Part shown: positions 31,130-38,803 of the stretch, piece after piece | How positions within the stretch are numbered: position 1 is the stretch's first letter | Layout: each line of letters starts with the position of its first letter | NCBI GenBank assembly: GCA_035533755.1 | Contig: DATLTC010000100.1 | Span: 62,001 to 126,000 of the forward strand | Direction of reading: 5' to 3' | Source: Gemmatimonadaceae bacterium | GTDB taxonomy: Bacteria; Gemmatimonadota; Gemmatimonadetes; Gemmatimonadales; Gemmatimonadaceae | DNA: 64,000 nucleotides | Notes under the pieces: model-generated | Told to the model about the DNA's origin: nothing | What the model saw: only the letters and a program-made list of their open reading frames with translations | Databases searched by the model: none | Program-made: the position numbers and the translations under genes

Positions 31130-32458
31130 CTATCGATAGTACTCCAGGCCGAGGTGCGTGATCTGCTCCTCGCCCATGAGGTGGCGGAGCGTGTTCTTCA
31201 GCTTGGTCTGCTGGATGAACAGATCATGTTCGGGCTGCAGGCCGGCCGCCGCCATCGGCGACTTGTAATAGAAGCTCAGCCATTCCTGGATGCCCTTCAT
31301 GCCGGCGCGGCTGGCGAAGTCGGAGAACAGCGCGAGATCGAGCACGATCGGCGCGGCGAGGATCGAATCGCGGCAGAGGAAGTTCACCTTGATCTGCATC
31401 GGGTAGCCCATCCACCCGAAGATGTCGATGTTGTCCCAGCCTTCCTTGTTGTCGCCGCGCGGCGGGTAGTAATTGATGCGCACGACGTGCGAGAAGTCCT
31501 TGTACAGATCGGGGTACTGCTCGGGCTGCAGGATCGTGTGCAGCACGCTGAGCTTGGACTCTTCCTTGGTCTTGAACGACTGCGGGTCGTCGAGCACCTC
31601 GCCGTCGCGATTGCCGAGGATGTTGGTGGAATACCAGCCGGCAAGGCCGAGCATCCGCGCCTTGATGGCCGGCGCGATGACGGTCTTGAGCCACGTCTGG
31701 CCGGTCTTGAAGTCCTTGCCCGAGATCGGGACGCCACGCTCATTGGCGAGCTGGATCAGGGCCGGCGTGTCGACGGCCAGATTGGGCGCGCCGTTGGCGT
31801 ACGGGATGCCCTCCATGATCGCCGCGTAGGCGTAGAGCATGGCCGGCGAGATGGCCTCGTCGTTGCGCTCCATGGCCTTCTCGAACTGCTCCACGGTGGC
31901 GTGCTGCGGGCCGGGCCGGATGAAGATCTCCGTGGACGCGCACCACACGATCACGAGCCGATCGAGGTTGTGCTTGGCCTTGAAGTCGCGCATGTCCTGG
32001 CGGAGCTGCTCGGCCAGGTCGCGCTTGGTCTTGCCCGTCTTGACGTTGGCGCCGGTGATGCGCGTGACGTAGTGGTTGTCGAACACCGCGGGCATCGGCT
32101 TGATGGCTTTGAGGAAATCGGCCACCCGTTCGAGATCAGCGGATTCGAGCACGCCGGCCTTCTTGGCCGCGGTGTACGCGTCGTCGGGGATCGGATCCCA
32201 GGCGCCGAACACCAGATCGTCCAGCGAGGCGAGCGGCGCGAAGTCCTTGATCAGCGGCGCGCGATTGTCGGTGCGCTTGCCGAGGCGGATCGTCGCCATC
32301 TGGGTGAGCGAGCCGATGGGTTTCGAGTAACCGCGTCGGATGCTCTCGACGCCGGCCATGAACGTGGTCGCCACCGCCCCGAGACCGGGCGTGAGCACGC
32401 CCAGCTTGCCGGTGGCCGGACGTGGCGGTGTGCGCGTGTCGGATGACGAACCCTGCAC
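31130..32458 (-). CDS. ino1: Myo-inositol-1-phosphate synthase
   Basis: Converts glucose 6-phosphate to myo-inositol 1-phosphate with NAD. 442 residues: NAD motif LGVLTPGLGAVATTFMAGV near 19-37, the DNHYVTRITGANVKTGKTKR stretch, WCASTEIF, YANGAPNLAVDTPALIQLA, and the catalytic segment GKDFKTGQTWLKTVIAPAIK. Ends LGLEYYR. Cytoplasmic. It follows the CDP-alcohol phosphotransferase by 4 bases, suggesting that inositol phosphate is fed straight into a phospholipid. Such a pair is known from mycobacteria and some Bacteroidetes; the present pair is inferred to act the same way. Confidence 0.93.
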   Translation of the reverse strand: MQGSSSDTRTPPRPATGKLGVLTPGLGAVATTFMAGVESIRRGYSKPIGSLTQMATIRLGKRTDNRAPLIKDFAPLASLDDLVFGAWDPIPDDAYTAAKKAGVLESADLERVADFLKAIKPMPAVFDNHYVTRITGANVKTGKTKRDLAEQLRQDMRDFKAKHNLDRLVIVWCASTEIFIRPGPQHATVEQFEKAMERNDEAISPAMLYAYAAIMEGIPYANGAPNLAVDTPALIQLANERGVPISGKDFKTGQTWLKTVIAPAIKARMLGLAGWYSTNILGNRDGEVLDDPQSFKTKEESKLSVLHTILQPEQYPDLYKDFSHVVRINYYPPRGDNKEGWDNIDIFGWMGYPMQIKVNFLCRDSILAAPIVLDLALFSDFASRAGMKGIQEWLSFYYKSPMAAAGLQPEHDLFIQQTKLKNTLRHLMGEEQITHLGLEYYR

Positions 32459-32462
32459 GACG

Positions 32463-33173
32463 TTATTCTCCTTTGAGCAAGGGACGCGGCTCGAACGGGT
32501 GCGACGGCAGCGTGTGCTGCCCTTCGCTCTCGGGGGAGGACTTGGCGTCCGTGGGCGTCGTGGCGTGATACACGCACGCCACGCGCTGGTAAACGGTGAT
32601 CCACGCCGTGACGGTGAGGATCACGATGATGACGGCGAGTACCACGCCGTGAAGCGTGAGGCCGAAGAACGCCTGCGGGACCGACAACAGCACCACGCGC
32701 TCGGGACGCTGCAGGATCCCGACCTTCGCGTCAATGCCCAACGCCTCGGCCCGGGCCCTGGTGTACGACGTCAGGAACGCCCCGATGAGGCCCAGCAGGC
32801 ACACCACGACCATCGGCACGCTCGCCCAGGAATGGTGCGCCTGGTTGAGCGCATAGAACACCGCCAGGCCGCCGAGCACGAACCCGTCGGCCAGCCGGTC
32901 GAGCGTGGAATCGAGAAACGCGCCGAACGTGGACGTCCTGCCCGACCGCCGAGCCACCGTTCCGTCGAGCACGTCGAACAGCGCGGTGAGCCCCAGAAAG
33001 AATCCGCCCCAGCTGATGTGCCCCGTCCCGTAGATCACGCCACCGGCCACGGTACAGACCGTGCCGATCACCGTGATCGTGTTGGGATGCACATCGTGCC
33101 GCACACACCAGTCCGCGACGGGATCGATGAGGCGCAGGTATCCGTTCTTGAGCCAGTCCGGCAGGATCTTCAT
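32463..33173 (-). CDS. CDP-alcohol phosphotransferase, likely phosphatidylinositol-phosphate synthase
   Basis: Membrane enzyme swapping CMP of CDP-diacylglycerol for an alcohol phosphate. The CDP-AP signature has Asp67, Asp70, Gly71, Ala74, Arg75, Gly84, Asp88 and Asp92 (DVLDGTVARR ... FGAFLDSTLD). Downstream, SYTRARAEALGIDAKVGILQ followed by RPER resembles the inositol-phosphate-binding segment of mycobacterial PIP synthase (KARAE ... ERPER). About six membrane segments in 236 residues. The start is ATG at 33173 (MKILPDWLKNGYLRLIDPVA), and the longer frame is low-complexity shadow. 4 bases before INO1. A PI-phosphate phosphatase gene is not adjacent. Confidence 0.85.
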   Translation of the reverse strand: MKILPDWLKNGYLRLIDPVADWCVRHDVHPNTITVIGTVCTVAGGVIYGTGHISWGGFFLGLTALFDVLDGTVARRSGRTSTFGAFLDSTLDRLADGFVLGGLAVFYALNQAHHSWASVPMVVVCLLGLIGAFLTSYTRARAEALGIDAKVGILQRPERVVLLSVPQAFFGLTLHGVVLAVIIVILTVTAWITVYQRVACVYHATTPTDAKSSPESEGQHTLPSHPFEPRPLLKGE

Positions 33174-33240
33174 TCGGCTCCGAGACGCAGCACTCGGCGA
33201 ACGCCTCGCCGCACGAAACGCAGGCGGGGGCGGGGGCGAA

Positions 33241-33271
33241 AAGCAAAACGGCCGGAGCGACGCCCCGGCCG
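33241..33271 (-). terminator. Terminator-like hairpin in the leader of the inositol-lipid operon
   Basis: On the minus strand CGGCCGG pairs with CCGGCCG (7 bp, 9-base loop) and is followed by TTTTGCTT. No minus-strand gene lies upstream, so it is not the end of another operon. It sits 68-98 bases upstream of the phosphotransferase start, so it could be an attenuator in the mRNA leader. Confidence 0.5.
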
Positions 33272-33352
33272 CTAAAAGTATCCCGTCCACAGACTTGTAG
33301 CAACCGCGCCGGCACCGCTTCCCAGGGCCGCGCGGGCGCGTATTCTTGGAGC

Positions 33353-34570
33353 ATGACGAGTGCCCGAATGCAGAGTCTGCTGGTCGCCATTCTCACCCTC
33401 GCGATCGCCGCCCCACGGCCCGCCGCCGCCCAGGCGCCACGCCCCGAAGCCAGCGCGCGCGCGGCGCTCGCCCACGCCCTGGCCGACACCCTCCGTAACG
33501 TCCTCGACTCGGCCGTGCGGGAGCGCGCCTTCCCGGGCGCGTTCGCCGCGGTGGGCGATCACACGGGCATCCTTGCCGAGTACGGCGCCGGCCATCTGGA
33601 CTGGGATCCGTCGCCGCGCCCCGACGAGCACACGATGTGGGACCTGGCCTCGCTCACCAAGGTGGTGGGAATGACGTCGGCGATGATGCAGTTGGTCGAG
33701 GAAGGCAAGGTGGTGTTGGACGCCCCGGTGCAGCGCTACCTGCCCGAGTGGCAGGGCCCTCACAAAGCCGACGTGACGGTGCGCAACCTGCTCACCCACA
33801 CGTCGGGGCTGCCGGCGTTTCGCGCGTACGACAAGATCACCACCAACGCCGACAGCATCGCCGCGCTGATGATGGCCGAGCCGCTCGAGGCGCTCCCGGG
33901 CACCCGATTCGTGTACAGCGACATCGGCGCCTACCTGGCCGGCAAGGTCGTCGAACGCGTGTCGGGCGAGCGGCTGGACCGCTACCTGGCGCGGCATGTG
34001 TTCGGCCCGCTGGGCATGGACGAAACGATGTACAACCCGCCCGACTCCCTGCGGCCACGCATCGCGCCCACCGAGGTCGATCCGCTGCGCGGCGGCAAGC
34101 TCCGCGGCAAGGTGCACGACGAGCGCGCATACTACCTGGGCGGCATCTCGGCGCACGCCGGACTATTCAGCAGCGGCCGCGACCTGGCCCGGTTCGCGGA
34201 GATGTACCTGAACGGCGGTGCGCTGGGCGCCGTTCGGATGTTCACGCCGGAGACCGAGCGCGAATTCACCGCGATCCAGGACCGCGCGCTCTCCAACCGC
34301 GCCATCGGGTGGGAGAAGCCGAACGGCACCAATTCGGCGGGGCACTTCATGTCGCCCTCGGCGTTCGGGCACACCGGCTTCACGGGGACGTCCATCTGGA
34401 TCGATCCCGCCCGCGACCTGTTTGTGGTGCTGCTCACCAACCGGGTGGACCCGACGCGGGCGAACACCCGCATCGGCGGCGTGCGGATCAGGGTCTCGGA
34501 CGCCGTGGAGACCGTGGTGGCGCGCGAGGCGGCCGACGAGCGGCGGCGGGGGATCGGGGGCCGGCCATAG
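33353..34570 (+). CDS. Exported serine hydrolase (class C beta-lactamase / PBP-like)
   Basis: Penicillin-binding-protein-fold esterase/peptidase. A signal peptide lies at about 1-27, ending AAAQA. The SxxK motif is Ser100-Leu-Thr-Lys103 in WDLASLTKVVGM; the second motif is YSDIG near 191, in the usual YxN place (YSD is common in esterase-type members); HTG occurs in FGHTGFTGTS. 405 residues, periplasmic. ATG at 33353 has GGAG 4-7 bases upstream; Met6 is an alternative. It opens the plus-strand block leading to the Fe-S carrier, symporter and kinase, but a promoter lies between. Substrate unknown; a wall-fragment role would fit the kinase. Confidence 0.88.
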   Translation: MTSARMQSLLVAILTLAIAAPRPAAAQAPRPEASARAALAHALADTLRNVLDSAVRERAFPGAFAAVGDHTGILAEYGAGHLDWDPSPRPDEHTMWDLASLTKVVGMTSAMMQLVEEGKVVLDAPVQRYLPEWQGPHKADVTVRNLLTHTSGLPAFRAYDKITTNADSIAALMMAEPLEALPGTRFVYSDIGAYLAGKVVERVSGERLDRYLARHVFGPLGMDETMYNPPDSLRPRIAPTEVDPLRGGKLRGKVHDERAYYLGGISAHAGLFSSGRDLARFAEMYLNGGALGAVRMFTPETEREFTAIQDRALSNRAIGWEKPNGTNSAGHFMSPSAFGHTGFTGTSIWIDPARDLFVVLLTNRVDPTRANTRIGGVRIRVSDAVETVVAREAADERRRGIGGRP

Positions 34571-34597
34571 CGTAGCGGCCGGCGTGCCAGGCCCAGC

Positions 34598-34626
34598 TTG
34601 AAGCGCCACCTGGGGGCCCCTATATT
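34598..34626 (+). promoter_or_regulatory. Sigma-70 type promoter before the Fe-S carrier gene
   Basis: TTGAAG at 34598-34603, a 17-base spacer and TATATT at 34621-34626 (5 of 6) stand out in GC-rich DNA. A 6-bp hairpin GGGCGG/CCGCCC (34641-34646 with 34656-34661) and a TTGGAGG ribosome site follow before the ATG at 34680. Confidence 0.65.
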
Positions 34627-34679
34627 TTACTGGTAGCAAAGGGCGGGAGCACAAGCCGCCCAACGACTTGGAGGCATTG

Positions 34680-35036
34680 ATGAGCACCACCCAGCAGCCC
34701 GATGTCCTGGTAACCGTCACCGACGTTGCCGGCACCGAGGTGAGGAAGTTCATGGATCAGGAAGGGGTCGATCCCACCGTGGGCGGCCTCCGGGTGAGCG
34801 TACAGCCCGGCGGATGCAGCGGATTCAAGTACGGCCTGCTGATCGAAGACGCGGCCGCCGAAGACGACTTCGTGGTGGATCAGGGCGGTTGGCGCGTCCT
34901 CGTCGATCCATTCTCGGCGCAGTACATCAATGGCGTCACGATCGACTACGTGTCGTCGATGCAGGGATCGGGCTTCACGTTCAAGAACCCGAACGCTACG
35001 GGCGGGTGCGGGTGCGGTAGCTCCTTCACGGCTTGA
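34680..35036 (+). CDS. A-type iron-sulfur carrier (ErpA/IscA/HesB)
   Basis: Carries Fe-S clusters to apo-enzymes. 118 residues, with the three family cysteines Cys46 (GGCSGFKYG), Cys110 and Cys112 (GGCGCGSSF), and the QGSGFTFKNPNA stretch. ATG at 34680 has TTGGAGG upstream. The upstream in-frame TTG is only the ribosome site. Its TGA overlaps the TTG start of the symporter (TTGA), an unusual partner. ErpA, SufA and IscA cannot be told apart here. Confidence 0.92.
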   Translation: MSTTQQPDVLVTVTDVAGTEVRKFMDQEGVDPTVGGLRVSVQPGGCSGFKYGLLIEDAAAEDDFVVDQGGWRVLVDPFSAQYINGVTIDYVSSMQGSGFTFKNPNATGGCGCGSSFTA

Positions 35037-36553
35037 GTAGCGGATTCACCGGTCTCGACGCCGTCGTCCTCGTCGCGTATCTCGCGGGGACGACGGCGTT
35101 CGGCATTCGACTGGGCCGCCGGCAGAAGGACGCCCGGGACTACTTCGTGGCCGGCCGCAACATCCCCTGGCTGGCGGTCCTGTTCTCGGTGGTGGCCACC
35201 GAAACCAGCGCGCTGACGTTCATCAGCATTCCCGGGCTGGCCTATATCGGCAACCTCGGATTCCTGCAGGTGGTGGTGGGATATCTCCTGGGCCGCATCG
35301 CGCTGGCCTTCACCCTCCTGCCCCGCTACTACCAGGGCGAGATCGTGACCGCGTACGCCATGCTCGAGCAGCGATTCGGGCTCGCCACGCGGCGGTTCAC
35401 CTCGATCGTCTTCATGGGCACGCGAGCCATGGCCGACTCGGTGCGCGTGTTCGCGACCGCGATCCCGGTGGCGATGATCCTCAGCGGCACGGGCACCGTG
35501 CCGCCGCGCTACATGATGCCGGCGGCGATTCTCATCCTGGGCGCGCTCACGGTCCTGTACACCTACAAGGGCGGGATGCGCGCCGTGGTGTGGACGGAGC
35601 TCATCCAGGCCGGCGTGTACCTCGTGGGCGGGATCGCCGCGATCGTCCTGCTCGGGCGCGGCACGGCGGGAGGATGGCACGCCATCCTCGACTCGGCGGG
35701 GGCCGCCGGCAAGCTGCGCGTGCTGGACTTCTCCACGCGACTCGACCGGCCGTTCACCGTGCTCGCGGGGTTGCTGGGCGGGGCGTTCCTGTCGATGGCG
35801 TCGCACGGGGCCGACCAGCTGATCGTGCAGCGGCTGTTGTCGGCGCGTTCGCTGCGCGACGCGCAGAAGGCGGTGATCGGGAGTGGCGTCGCGATCATCG
35901 CCCAGATGGCGCTGTTCCTGTTCATCGGCATCGGACTGTGGGCGCACTTCGGCGGCCGCGCGTTCGCCTCACCCGACGACGTCTTCCCGACGTACATCCT
36001 CGAGGCGATGCCGCCGGGACTGCTGGGGCTGGTGGTGGCGGCGATCGTGGCAGCCACGATGAGCACGCATTCGGCGGCGATCAACGCGCTGGCGGCGTCG
36101 GCCACGCACGACATCTACCTGCCGCTCACCGGTCGTTCGGCCGACGACCCGCGCGCCCTGCGCGTGGGCAAGATGTTCGCGCTGTTCTGGGGCGTGGCGC
36201 TCACCGCGGGCGCGTTGATGTTCCGCCAACAGGGCACGCCGGTGGTGGTGATCGCGCTGTCGATCGCGTCGTTCACCTACGGCGGGTTGCTGGGAGGGTT
36301 CTTCCTGGCGCTATTCGTCTCGCGCGCCGTGCAGCGCGACGCGATCCTGGGCATGTCGGTGGGCATCGTCGCGATGTCGTTCGTGGTGTTCGCGAAACCG
36401 CTCGCGACCGCGTATCCTTCACTCGCCGCGACGCTCGGGCCGCTGGGCGCGATCGCGTGGCCCTGGTACGTGCTGATCGGCACGACCATCACCCTCCTCA
36501 CCGGATCCCTGTCGTCGCTCACGCACGCGCGTGAGCGGGCGGCGCAAGTCTGA
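35033..36553 (+). CDS. Sodium:solute symporter (SSS family)
   Basis: Na+-coupled uptake carrier, inner membrane, with about 13 membrane segments. FGIRLGRRQKDARDYFVAGR and IPWLAVLFSVVATETSALTF, then GTRAMADSVRVFA, are family hallmarks near 20-130; STHSAAINALAASATHDIYL matches the Na-site helix near 345. 506 residues. The start is TTG at 35033, overlapping the preceding stop (TTGA). Two bases after its stop begins an N-acetylhexosamine-type kinase, so an amino sugar or other sugar is the likely cargo; sequence alone cannot decide. Confidence 0.9.
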   Translation: MSSGFTGLDAVVLVAYLAGTTAFGIRLGRRQKDARDYFVAGRNIPWLAVLFSVVATETSALTFISIPGLAYIGNLGFLQVVVGYLLGRIALAFTLLPRYYQGEIVTAYAMLEQRFGLATRRFTSIVFMGTRAMADSVRVFATAIPVAMILSGTGTVPPRYMMPAAILILGALTVLYTYKGGMRAVVWTELIQAGVYLVGGIAAIVLLGRGTAGGWHAILDSAGAAGKLRVLDFSTRLDRPFTVLAGLLGGAFLSMASHGADQLIVQRLLSARSLRDAQKAVIGSGVAIIAQMALFLFIGIGLWAHFGGRAFASPDDVFPTYILEAMPPGLLGLVVAAIVAATMSTHSAAINALAASATHDIYLPLTGRSADDPRALRVGKMFALFWGVALTAGALMFRQQGTPVVVIALSIASFTYGGLLGGFFLALFVSRAVQRDAILGMSVGIVAMSFVVFAKPLATAYPSLAATLGPLGAIAWPWYVLIGTTITLLTGSLSSLTHARERAAQV

Positions 36554-36554
36554 C

Positions 36555-37484
36555 ATGACGGCACTCGTAATCGGCGTAGACGGCGGCGGCAGCAAGACCA
36601 CGGCACTGGTCGCGGACGAACAGGGCACCCCGATTGCCGAAGCGACGGGCGCCCCCAGCGCCGTGCGCGCGGGCTACGTGGACGACAGCGCGGACGCGAT
36701 CTGCGCCGTGGTTCGCGATGCCCTGGCGCAGGCCAACGCGGGCGACGAGACGCCACGCGTGGTGTGCGTGGGCGTGGCGGGCGTGGGGCGCGAAGCGCTC
36801 CGGCTGCAACTCTGGGAGGCGTTGACGAGCCGCGCGCTGGCGGAGGAGGTGGTGGTACACACCGATTTCGCGGTGGCGTTCGACGATGCGTTCGGCCAGG
36901 GGGCCGGCATCCTGGTGCTCGCCGGCACGGGGTCGGTGGCGATCGGGCGCGCCCCGACGGGCGCGACGGCGCGATGCGGCGGCTGGGGACCGGAGTTCGG
37001 CGACGAGGGCGGCGGCGCATGGATCGGGCGGCATGCCCTGTCGGTCGTGGCCGCCGCTTCGGACGGCCGTGAACCGGAGACGGCGCTCACCGGGGCCATC
37101 CTCACGGCGACCGAATCCAAGGAAGTGGCCGACCTCGTGTCGTGGGCCGCCGACGCGACGCCGGCCACGCTGGCGACGCTGGCGCCGGTGGTGTTCCAGG
37201 TGGCCGACGCGGGCGATCTACGGGCCAATTCCCTGCTCGACCTCGCCACGGAGGAGTTGGCCCTGCACGCGCGCGCGTTGGCCCGGCAACTGTTCAGCGA
37301 CGAGCGCGCCGCGATCTCGATTGCCCTGAGCGGCGGGCTGCTCGGCCGCGGCGCCGCGATGCGCAAGCGGCTGGAGCACCGGCTCAAGAGCGCCGTGCCG
37401 GGCGCGCAGGTGGGCCATGAGGAGGTCGTCGCCGCGCGCGGCGCGGTGCGATCGGCGCTGCACTTCCTGGGCGACGCCGTGTAG
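36555..37484 (+). CDS. BadF/BadG-type kinase, likely N-acetylglucosamine or N-acetylmuramate kinase
   Basis: ASKHA-fold sugar kinase. DGGGSKTTALV near 9-19 is the phosphate-1 loop; GVAGVGREALRLQLWE, LAGTGSVAIGRAP (phosphate-2), GGWGPEFGDEGGGAWIGR and ISIALSGGLLGRG (adenosine) follow. The GDEGGG-A-IGR block is that of N-acetylglucosamine/MurNAc kinases. 309 residues from ATG at 36555. It pairs with the upstream symporter for uptake and phosphorylation, perhaps of peptidoglycan sugars. Its 3' end faces gltP with only 5 bases between. Confidence 0.88.
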   Translation: MTALVIGVDGGGSKTTALVADEQGTPIAEATGAPSAVRAGYVDDSADAICAVVRDALAQANAGDETPRVVCVGVAGVGREALRLQLWEALTSRALAEEVVVHTDFAVAFDDAFGQGAGILVLAGTGSVAIGRAPTGATARCGGWGPEFGDEGGGAWIGRHALSVVAAASDGREPETALTGAILTATESKEVADLVSWAADATPATLATLAPVVFQVADAGDLRANSLLDLATEELALHARALARQLFSDERAAISIALSGGLLGRGAAMRKRLEHRLKSAVPGAQVGHEEVVAARGAVRSALHFLGDAV

Positions 37485-37489
37485 GTGCG

Positions 37490-38803
37490 CTACGCCGCCC
37501 GCTCCAGCGGCGCGGCCGCCGGCAGTTCGCCTTCGATGCGCGCCATGACCACCGTGGCGAGGCAGTTGCCCAGCAGGTTGATCGACGTGCGCGCCATGTC
37601 CATGAACGCGTCCACGCCGAGGATCACGGCCACGCCCTCGAGCGGCAGATTGAATTGCGTGAGGGCGCCGGAGAGGATGACCAGCGCCGCGCGGGGCACG
37701 GCGGCCACGCCCTTGCTGGTGAGCATGAGCGTGAGCATCATCACGATCTGCGTGGAGAGGGGCATGTCGATGCCGGCCGCCTGGGCCACGAACACCGAGG
37801 CGAGCGCCAGGTAGAGCGTGCTGCCGTCGAGGTTGAACGAGTAGCCGGTGGGCAGCACGAAGGCGACGATGCGTTTGGGGACGCCCATCTCCTCGAGGCG
37901 TTCCATGGCCAGCGGCAACGCGGCCTCGGACGACGCGGTGGTGAAGGCGATCAGCCAGGGCTCCTTCACGGCGCGCACGAACCGCCGGATGGGAATCCTG
38001 AATGCCAGCGCGATGGGAAGGAGCACGCCGAGGGCGAACACGACGAGCGCCCCGTACAGCGTGAGCACGAGCACGCCGAGCTTCTGCAGCACCATGAGGC
38101 CGCTGGTGCCCACGGTCACGGCGATCGCGGCGCCGATGCCGATCGGCGCGAACTTCATCACGATACCCGTGAACTTGAACATCACCTGCGACAGCCCCTC
38201 GCAGAACGCCAGCATCGTCTCCTTGGGCCGCCCGGCGGGCAGCTGGGAGAGCGCCACCGCGAACAGGATGGCGAAGAACACGACCTGCAGCACTTCGTTG
38301 CTCGCCGCGGCCTCGAAGAAGCTCTGGGGCACGGTGTGCTCGAGCACGCCGCTGAACGTGGCGTGGGTGCTGGCCAGTTGCGCCCCGGTGGTCGGCGTGG
38401 CGGCACCGAGCGACACGCCGCGGCCCGGCTTGACCAGGTTCACCGCCGCCAGCCCGACGACGAGCGCCATGGTGGTGACGAGCTCGAAGTACACGATCGA
38501 CCGCACGGCCAGCCGTCCCACGCGCTTCATGTCGTCGCCGTGGCCGGCGATGCCCACGACGAGAGTGCCGAAGATGAGCGGGACGATCAGCGACTTGATC
38601 ATGCGGAGGAAGATCGTGGCCCAGATCTTCAGATCGGGGGCCGCCCATCCGTGCTGGGCCCGGGCGCTTTCGGGGAACGCCCAGCCGATGAACACGCCGA
38701 CGATCATCGCAACGATGATCCACTGCGAGAGCGTGATCCGGCCCAGGAACCCGCGGCGCGGGGGCGGCGCCGACGCGGGGCCGGTGGCGGGGACGGGGCT
38801 CAC
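37490..38803 (-). CDS. Dicarboxylate/amino acid:cation symporter (GltP/DctA type)
   Basis: SLC1-like symporter, inner membrane, eight segments plus two re-entrant loops. PKRIVAFVLPTGYSFNLDGS (near 300) and SKGVAAVPRAALVILSGAL are the HP1/TM7 substrate-site motifs, and VILGVDAFMDMARTSINLLGN carries the TM8 Asp and Asn. 437 residues. GTG at 38803 overlaps the permease stop (GTGA). Cargo is glutamate, aspartate or a C4-dicarboxylate; the serine-rich signature is present but does not decide among them. Confidence 0.9.
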   Translation of the reverse strand: MSPVPATGPASAPPPRRGFLGRITLSQWIIVAMIVGVFIGWAFPESARAQHGWAAPDLKIWATIFLRMIKSLIVPLIFGTLVVGIAGHGDDMKRVGRLAVRSIVYFELVTTMALVVGLAAVNLVKPGRGVSLGAATPTTGAQLASTHATFSGVLEHTVPQSFFEAAASNEVLQVVFFAILFAVALSQLPAGRPKETMLAFCEGLSQVMFKFTGIVMKFAPIGIGAAIAVTVGTSGLMVLQKLGVLVLTLYGALVVFALGVLLPIALAFRIPIRRFVRAVKEPWLIAFTTASSEAALPLAMERLEEMGVPKRIVAFVLPTGYSFNLDGSTLYLALASVFVAQAAGIDMPLSTQIVMMLTLMLTSKGVAAVPRAALVILSGALTQFNLPLEGVAVILGVDAFMDMARTSINLLGNCLATVVMARIEGELPAAAPLERAA

